The translations under genes and the position numbers were made by a program. Shown one piece after another: positions 33,038 through 37,083 of a stretch of 37,083 nt of DNA (position 1 is the stretch's first letter; every line of letters begins with the position of its first letter). The DNA is from JAZUCL01 sp045639125 (GTDB lineage: Bacteria; Bacillota; Clostridia; Oscillospirales; QAMX01), in NCBI GenBank assembly GCA_045639125.1, contig JAZUCL010000020.1:1-37083 (forward strand), given 5' to 3'. Below the pieces are notes generated by a model. That model made no database searches and was not told where the DNA came from. It saw only the letters and a list, made by a program, of their open reading frames with translations.

Positions 33038-34291
33038 TTATCTTATTGTTCCATCACCTGTGATGACGTATTTTATCGTAGTCAGTTCTGAAAGGCCCAT
33101 TGGCCCTCTTGCATGGAGTTTCTGTGTTGAGATACCAATTTCTGCACCAAAGCCAAACTCGTTTCCGTCTGTAAAGCGAGTCGATGCATTGACGTATACT
33201 GCCGCCGCATCTACTTTGTCGCAAAACTTCCATGCACTGCTCAAATCCTCAGTGACAATACACTCCGAATGGCGTGTGCCGTTTGCGTTTATACGTGCAA
33301 TCGCCTCGTCAATGTCTTTTGTCACATATACTCCTAATATATAGTCGTTAAATTCCGTTTTGAAATCGTCATCGGCAGCCTTTTTGACGCCTTTATCTTT
33401 AAGTATCTCAAAACTTTTTTCACAGCATCTAAACTCTACATTCTTTTTTGAAAGGACGGGGTAGAGTTTCGTCAATACTTCCTTTGCAACGCTCTCGTCA
33501 ACTAAAAGTTGCTCCATAGCGTTACATACGGAGGGGCGTGAGCATTTCGCATTTTCAACAATTTTTACCGCCTTATCAATATCCGCATTTTTGTGGACGT
33601 AGGTATGGCACACACCTGCACCCGTTTCGATAACAGGCACTTTCGCACCCTCCACTACGGCACGGATAAGTCCTTTTCCGCCACGTGGGATAAGCACATC
33701 TATATAGCCTGTCGCCTCCATAAGTGCCTTTGCACTGTCTCGTGACGTGTCTGTTATAAGATTTACCGCATCTTCAGGCAGTCCCGCCTCGGCTACGACA
33801 CGACGCATAACGGTAATAAGTGCGATGTTTGACATTATCGCCTCTTTTCCGCCACGAAGTACAACGGCATTTCCTGACTTCAAGCAAAGGGCGGCCGCAT
33901 CAACGGTCACGTTAGGACGTGCCTCGTATATAATGCCGATTACGCCCAAAGGCACACGTTTCTTTATAAATCGCAGACCGTTTGGACGTGTCCAACCGCC
34001 TTCAACCGTACCAACAGGGTCGGGCAAGTCGGCAATCTGACGCACTCCGTCACAAATCCCCTTAATTCTATCCTCATTTAATGTGAGGCGGTCAATAAGT
34101 CCGTCGGACAATCCATTTTCTCTGCCTGCCTCTATGTCACGGCTGTTGGCCTCTATTATCTCGTTTCTGTTCTCCCACAATGCATCGGCAATAAGAATAA
34201 GTGCATCGTTTCGTTCTTTAGTGCCTGAACTTGCCAATATATATGATGCATTCTTTGCCTTTGTTGCAAGGGCAATCACTGACTCACTCAT
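33038..34291 (-). CDS. proA: Glutamate-5-semialdehyde dehydrogenase (gamma-glutamyl phosphate reductase)
   Basis: 417 aa, full length. Seen: PLGVIGIIYEARPNVT, ALCLKSGNAVVLRGGKEA, SRPSVCNAMEQLLV with the catalytic Cys, and ASTRFTDGNEFGFGAEIGISTQKLHARGPMGL (in parts) near the C-terminus, which are ProA signatures. It reduces glutamyl-phosphate with NADPH to the semialdehyde in proline synthesis. The start at 34291 overlaps the proB stop by 8 nt (ATGAGTGA); AAGGAAG lies upstream. Confidence 0.97.
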   Translation of the reverse strand: MSESVIALATKAKNASYILASSGTKERNDALILIADALWENRNEIIEANSRDIEAGRENGLSDGLIDRLTLNEDRIKGICDGVRQIADLPDPVGTVEGGWTRPNGLRFIKKRVPLGVIGIIYEARPNVTVDAAALCLKSGNAVVLRGGKEAIMSNIALITVMRRVVAEAGLPEDAVNLITDTSRDSAKALMEATGYIDVLIPRGGKGLIRAVVEGAKVPVIETGAGVCHTYVHKNADIDKAVKIVENAKCSRPSVCNAMEQLLVDESVAKEVLTKLYPVLSKKNVEFRCCEKSFEILKDKGVKKAADDDFKTEFNDYILGVYVTKDIDEAIARINANGTRHSECIVTEDLSSAWKFCDKVDAAAVYVNASTRFTDGNEFGFGAEIGISTQKLHARGPMGLSELTTIKYVITGDGTIR

Positions 34292-35099
34292 TTTCACACT
34301 TCCTTTCGGCACAAAACAGCGTACCGACGTGTCTTCCGTCAAATATATCATAAAGAAGTGACGGATGCTCGCCTGAGGCGATTATCATTGATATTCCCGC
34401 TGCCATCGCCTTTTCTGCGGCAGCAATTTTCGTCGCCATTCCACCTGTACCTCGATTGCTTCCTGCTCCGCCTGCTACTCCTCGTATTTCGTCTGTTATT
34501 TCACGTACTACAGGGATAAGACGTGCGTCAGGATTTTCTCGTGGGTTAGAGTCATACAAGCCGTCAATATCCGACAGCAGTATAAGCGAGTCCGCATGGC
34601 ACAGTTCTGCAACAATCTCTGAAAGTGTATCATTTTCACCAAATGTCGCTAAATGTTCCAATTCGTACGTAGAAACTGTATCGTTTTCGTTTACTATCGG
34701 AATAGTGCCCAGTTCCAAAAGTGCGGCAAATGTGTTTGTGGCGTTTTCTTTAAGTATTGGTGAGTCAACCACATCACGAGTCAAGAGAAGTTGTGCAACG
34801 GTGTGACCGTACTCAGCAAACATCTTGCTGTACAAGTTCATAAGTTCTCCCTGACCAACCGCCGCTGCCGCTTGTTTTAGACGCAAATCGTGTGGACGTT
34901 CTGTAAGTCCAAGCCGTGCAACTCCTACTGATACTGCTCCTGACGTTACAAGTACCACTCGACAGCCATTATTTTTCATATCCGACAACGCACGTACAAG
35001 ACGTTCTATGCGGCGGAGATTTAGTTTGCCATTTTCGTATGTCAACGTGGACGATCCGACTTTTACGACCACGCATTTTGCTTTTTTCATTTCAAACAA
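34284..35099 (-). CDS. proB: Glutamate 5-kinase
   Basis: 271 aa: only the amino-acid kinase domain, lacking the C-terminal PUA domain of the 367-aa E. coli enzyme, a known short form. KVGSSTLT, LVTSGAVSVGVARL, PIVNENDTVS, LLSDIDGLYD and GTGGMATKIAAAEKA mark the family. It phosphorylates glutamate, the first step of proline synthesis. I take the TTG at 35099 (AAAGGTG 8 nt upstream); the ATG three codons later is possible. Coupled to proA by overlap and upstream of the P-type ATPase. No clear promoter, only a TATGAT with a poor -35. Confidence 0.95.
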   Translation of the reverse strand: MFEMKKAKCVVVKVGSSTLTYENGKLNLRRIERLVRALSDMKNNGCRVVLVTSGAVSVGVARLGLTERPHDLRLKQAAAAVGQGELMNLYSKMFAEYGHTVAQLLLTRDVVDSPILKENATNTFAALLELGTIPIVNENDTVSTYELEHLATFGENDTLSEIVAELCHADSLILLSDIDGLYDSNPRENPDARLIPVVREITDEIRGVAGGAGSNRGTGGMATKIAAAEKAMAAGISMIIASGEHPSLLYDIFDGRHVGTLFCAERKCENE

Positions 35100-35217
35100 A
35101 GTATCATCACCTTTGGTTTATTTTGGGAATTTGAGTAACACGAACACTCCCCCATTATCTTTTATTTATCATATCACAGAAAATTAAAAAATAAAACTGT
35201 TTTTCGCAAGATTTTTA

Positions 35218-35226
35218 TGTTATAAT
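35218..35226 (+). promoter_or_regulatory. Extended -10 promoter of the 50-aa membrane protein gene
   Basis: TG-T-TATAAT (35218-35226) is a consensus extended -10; the -35 region is poor. It lies about 76 bases before the small ORF. Confidence 0.55.
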
Positions 35227-35301
35227 AGATATGTAATCATAAGATTTACCATGTGTTCATATTTTAACCATTCTTTATACACACAAAAAGGAGGACATAT
35301 T

Positions 35302-35454
35302 ATGAAAAGAACTATCCAGATTTTACTCGTCATCGCCGCCGCTTTATCGGTAGCAGCCGCAGGTCTTGCCGTTGCAGTCGGTGTATTAGATGTAGTAAAA
35401 AAGAGCAGAAATATCTCTTGCTGTGAGCCTGACGCAGACCCGTTTCGTGAATAA
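35302..35454 (+). CDS. Small single-helix membrane protein
   Basis: 50 aa, with AAAGGAGG 8 nt before the ATG. Residues 5-30 form one Ala/Val/Leu-rich membrane helix (opening MKRTIQILLVIAAALSVAAA), followed by a short tail with a CC pair and acidic residues. It could be an uncleaved anchor or a lipoprotein-less small membrane protein; I do not recognise it. It stands between divergent proB and the rplJ leader, with no clear terminator before the rplJ promoter. Confidence 0.6.
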   Translation: MKRTIQILLVIAAALSVAAAGLAVAVGVLDVVKKSRNISCCEPDADPFRE

Positions 35455-35511
35455 TTGTTAAATGTAGATCAACTTTTGCGTTAAAAAGTCTCAAAAACTT
35501 TGAAAAAAGTG

Positions 35512-35540
35512 TTGACAAATGTATTTTGCTATGATATAGT
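35512..35540 (+). promoter_or_regulatory. Promoter of rplJ-rplL
   Basis: Consensus TTGACA (35512-35517), 17-bp spacer, TATAGT (35535-35540), followed by a leader of about 210 nt. Confidence 0.88.
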
Positions 35541-35549
35541 GTATAAGGT

Positions 35550-35719
35550 CAATCCGAAGACAGTACGGGCATCATGCTGAAATGGAGTAATCCGCCGTAC
35601 CGAGGTGACAGAATTTATGCGTTAAGTCACGGCGTACTTTGTCGTGCTAAAAATCGTATCTTCTGCCTTGTCTTTGGATAGAACCTAAGACAAGGCATTT
35701 TTTGTGGCTATTTGCCACG
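35550..35719 (+). promoter_or_regulatory. L10 leader RNA with attenuator
   Basis: The leader carries CCGAAGACAG, an AATCCGCCGTACCGAGGTGA segment and distal paired arms, as in ribosomal L10 leaders bound by L10(L12)4. A perfect intrinsic terminator follows: GCCTTGTCTT (35665-35674) with AAGACAAGGC (35687-35696), then ATTTTTTG. A small hairpin GTGGC/GCCAC (35704-35718) precedes the rplJ site. Excess L10 should favour termination before the gene; the folding switch itself is inferred. Confidence 0.8.
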
Positions 35720-35758
35720 TGAATGTACAAAGGCATCAGTTTATCGGAGGTGAAAAAT

Positions 35759-36352
35759 ATGCCAAACGCAAACATTTTGCTTCAAAAGCAGGCAATCGTT
35801 GCACAACTCGTCGAGAAGATGAAGGCTGCAAGTGCAGGCGTTCTCGTAGAGTATAAGGGCATCACCGTTGAAAATGATACCAAGCTTCGTCGTGAACTTC
35901 GTCAGGCTGGCGTAGAGTACAGTGTTGTTAAAAACACTCTCGTTCGCCGTGCTGCTAACGAAATCGGTTTCGACGCTCTTGATACCCATCTCAACGGTAC
36001 GACCGCTATGGCTATCAGCAATAGTGATCCTCTTGCTCCCGCAAAGATTCTTTGCAACTACGCAAAGGACAATGAGTCCTTCAAAATCAAAGTCGGTTTC
36101 ATTGACGGCAAGGTCGTTTCCGACAGCGAAGTTAAGCAACTCGCTGCTATCCCATCTCGTGAGATCCTTCTTGCAAAGATGTTGGGCAGTTTGAATGCTC
36201 CTATTTCCAAACTCGTCTACGCTCTTGATGCAATCGCAAAAAAGGGCGGCGAAGTTGCTGAAGCATCTGCTGAGGCTCCTGCTGAAGCACCCGCTGAGGC
36301 TCCCGCTGAAGCACCTGCTGAGGCTCCTGCTGAAGCACCCACTGAGGCGTAA
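35759..36352 (+). CDS. rplJ: 50S ribosomal protein L10 with Ala-Glu-Ala-Pro tail
   Basis: 197 aa against about 165-175 usually. The body is normal: MPNANILLQKQAIVAQLVEKM, LVEYKGITV, YSVVKNTLVRRA and the C-terminal L12-binding helix (LGSLNAPISKLVYALDAIAKK). Then about 30 residues of an AEAP repeat follow, ending PTEA. L10 anchors the L7/L12 stalk on 23S rRNA. GGAGGTG precedes the ATG. Controlled by the L10 leader; rplL follows 45 nt later. Confidence 0.96.
   Translation: MPNANILLQKQAIVAQLVEKMKAASAGVLVEYKGITVENDTKLRRELRQAGVEYSVVKNTLVRRAANEIGFDALDTHLNGTTAMAISNSDPLAPAKILCNYAKDNESFKIKVGFIDGKVVSDSEVKQLAAIPSREILLAKMLGSLNAPISKLVYALDAIAKKGGEVAEASAEAPAEAPAEAPAEAPAEAPAEAPTEA
36257..36340 (+). repeat. 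12-bp tandem repeat encoding the L10 tail
   Basis: Seven 12-bp units in frame, alternating GCTGAGGCTCCT and GCTGAAGCACCC types (a 24-bp higher unit), each giving Ala-Glu-Ala-Pro (first unit Ala-Glu-Ala-Ser). Copy number may vary between strains by slippage. Confidence 0.95.
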
Positions 36353-36397
36353 GCCTACTAAATTTGAAACTATTTTATTAAACGGAGGTTAATCACA

Positions 36398-36775
36398 ATG
36401 GCAAGCGAAAAAATCACAAATATCATTGAATTAGTAGAATCCCTTTCCATTCTTGAGCTCAACGAGCTCGTAAAAGCACTTGAGGAGAAGTTTGGCGTAT
36501 CCGCTGCTGCTCCTGTTGCTGTTGCTGGTGCTGCTGCCGCTGACGCTCCTGCTGCTGCAGAGAAGTCTGAGTTCGATGCAATTCTTGCTGACTTCGGTTC
36601 CAACAAGATCGGCGTTATCAAGGTTGTTCGTGAAGTTACAGGTCTTGGTCTTAAAGAGGCTAAGGAACTCGTTGACGGTTGTCCCAAGCCCCTCAAGGAA
36701 GGCTGCTCCAAGGAAGAAGCAGAGTCCATCAAGGCTAAACTTGAAGAGGCTGGTGCAAAGGTCGAAATCAAGTAA
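36398..36775 (+). CDS. rplL: 50S ribosomal protein L7/L12
   Basis: 125 aa, full length. N-terminal dimer domain (IIELVESLSILELNELVKALEEKFGV), an Ala/Pro/Val hinge at about 35-52, and the C-terminal factor-binding domain (FDAILADFGSNKIGVIKVVREVTGLGLKEAKELVDG, in parts; final GAKVEIK). Multiple copies form the stalk that recruits elongation factors. GGAGG precedes the ATG. Co-transcribed with rplJ. Confidence 0.98.
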   Translation: MASEKITNIIELVESLSILELNELVKALEEKFGVSAAAPVAVAGAAAADAPAAAEKSEFDAILADFGSNKIGVIKVVREVTGLGLKEAKELVDGCPKPLKEGCSKEEAESIKAKLEEAGAKVEIK

Positions 36776-36807
36776 TTTTGATTTTTACATCAAACACCAA
36801 CAAAATT

Positions 36808-36846
36808 CCCCCAATTCCGATCATCTTTCGGTATTGGGGGTTTTTT
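36808..36846 (+). terminator. Terminator of rplJ-rplL
   Basis: CCCCCAAT (36808-36815) pairs with ATTGGGGG (36833-36840), CCGA/TCGG continues inside, and six T follow. Confidence 0.93.
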
Positions 36847-36947
36847 CTTTACCCATTAGAGGCAGGTTCGTATAATACTCCAATGGCTATCCATTTGAGT
36901 ACAAATTGATGTAAACAAAAATAAATCGTTTTGTTTTTTTACAATCA

Positions 36948-37028
36948 AAACCACCAGTGAAACTGGTGGTTTGCACAGCCCCTATAAGGGGCAAATACAG
37001 GCTTCATCCCTAAAAGGGACCACTGAAG
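36948..37028. repeat. Three-hairpin array, possible IS200/IS605-type element end
   Basis: AAACCACCAGT (36948-36958) with ACTGGTGGTTT (36962-36972); GCCCC (36978-36982) with GGGGC (36988-36992); and CTTCA (37002-37006) with TGAAG (37024-37028) enclosing TCCC/GGGA. Imperfect hairpins in series at an end are a mark of IS200/IS605 elements. No transposase is in the window; the element could continue to the right. A stand-alone structured RNA or repeat is the alternative. Confidence 0.45.
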
Positions 37029-37053
37029 TTTGACACCGCATTACACTCACAGG

Positions 37054-37083
37054 CAGCCGCTCACGTGCGGCTGTCTTTTTTTT
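37054..37083 (+). terminator. Intrinsic terminator at the right edge
   Basis: CAGCCGC (37054-37060) pairs with GCGGCTG (37067-37073), 6-nt loop, then TCTTTTTTTT to the window end. What transcript it ends is unclear, since rplL already has a terminator; it may belong to the hairpin array. Confidence 0.82.

Noticed and set aside
36257..36340. CRISPR-like short repeats
   Set aside because: Units are contiguous 12-bp in-frame codons without spacers; it is a protein repeat of L10.

Overview
The window reads as an ordinary stretch of chromosome from a low-to-medium GC, endospore-forming Clostridia-type Firmicute. A gut Oscillospirales-like organism is my inference from protein flavour and repeats; no rRNA gene is present to confirm it. 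The evidence for an endospore former is spoIIE and spoVT, a possible sigma-E-type promoter and Spo0A-like boxes. The Gram-positive core is shown by walRK with yycH/yycI-like genes, the rimP-nusA-ylxR-ylxQ-infB operon, strong sigma-A promoters with AGGAGG-type ribosome sites, and several TTG/GTG starts. I see no prophage, CRISPR array, intact transposase gene or biosynthetic cluster.

Layout. Positions 1-260 hold three tandem leftward sigma-A promoters, probably serving an rRNA or other very strongly expressed operon just outside the window. A degV gene follows (minus strand). The rpsF-ssb-rpsR operon (plus) ends in a hairpin-rich, MITE-like inverted-repeat element (about 2.7-2.96 kb). A DUF4349-type lipoprotein (minus) and spoIIE (plus) diverge from about 4.1 kb. 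From 16.2 down to 6.9 kb runs the classic translation/transcription operon rimP-nusA-ylxR-ylxQ-infB-rbfA-nrnA-[yycI-like]-truB-ribF (minus). A 50-codon plus-strand ORF at 16.5 kb sits behind the sigma-E-like promoter.

From 24.25 down to 16.7 kb is a second long minus-strand operon: an atypical type II topoisomerase B subunit, an esterase, a Nudix hydrolase, walR, walK, a yycH-like gene and a small PH-domain membrane protein. Then come a conserved 91-aa membrane protein, a non-coding hairpin-rich repeat (24.78-24.97 kb), a divergent PRPP synthetase followed by ilvE (minus), and murA (plus) converging on spoVT (minus). A proB-proA-Ca-type P-ATPase operon (minus) follows. A small one-TM protein and the L10-leader-controlled rplJ-rplL pair (plus) complete the gene content. 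The window closes with a three-hairpin array resembling an IS200/IS605-type end, and a strong terminator.

Together the genes cover translation (S6, S18, L10, L7/L12, IF-2, RbfA, RimP, TruB), transcription control (NusA), wall homeostasis (WalRK, MurA), sporulation (SpoIIE, SpoVT), proline, branched-chain amino-acid, flavin and PRPP metabolism. The least explained items are the possible sigma-E-controlled 50-aa ORF, the yycI-like gene embedded in the nusA-infB operon, the partnerless topoisomerase B subunit, the extended YlxQ and P-ATPase tails, and the three non-coding repeat elements. No clearly new multi-gene system is visible.
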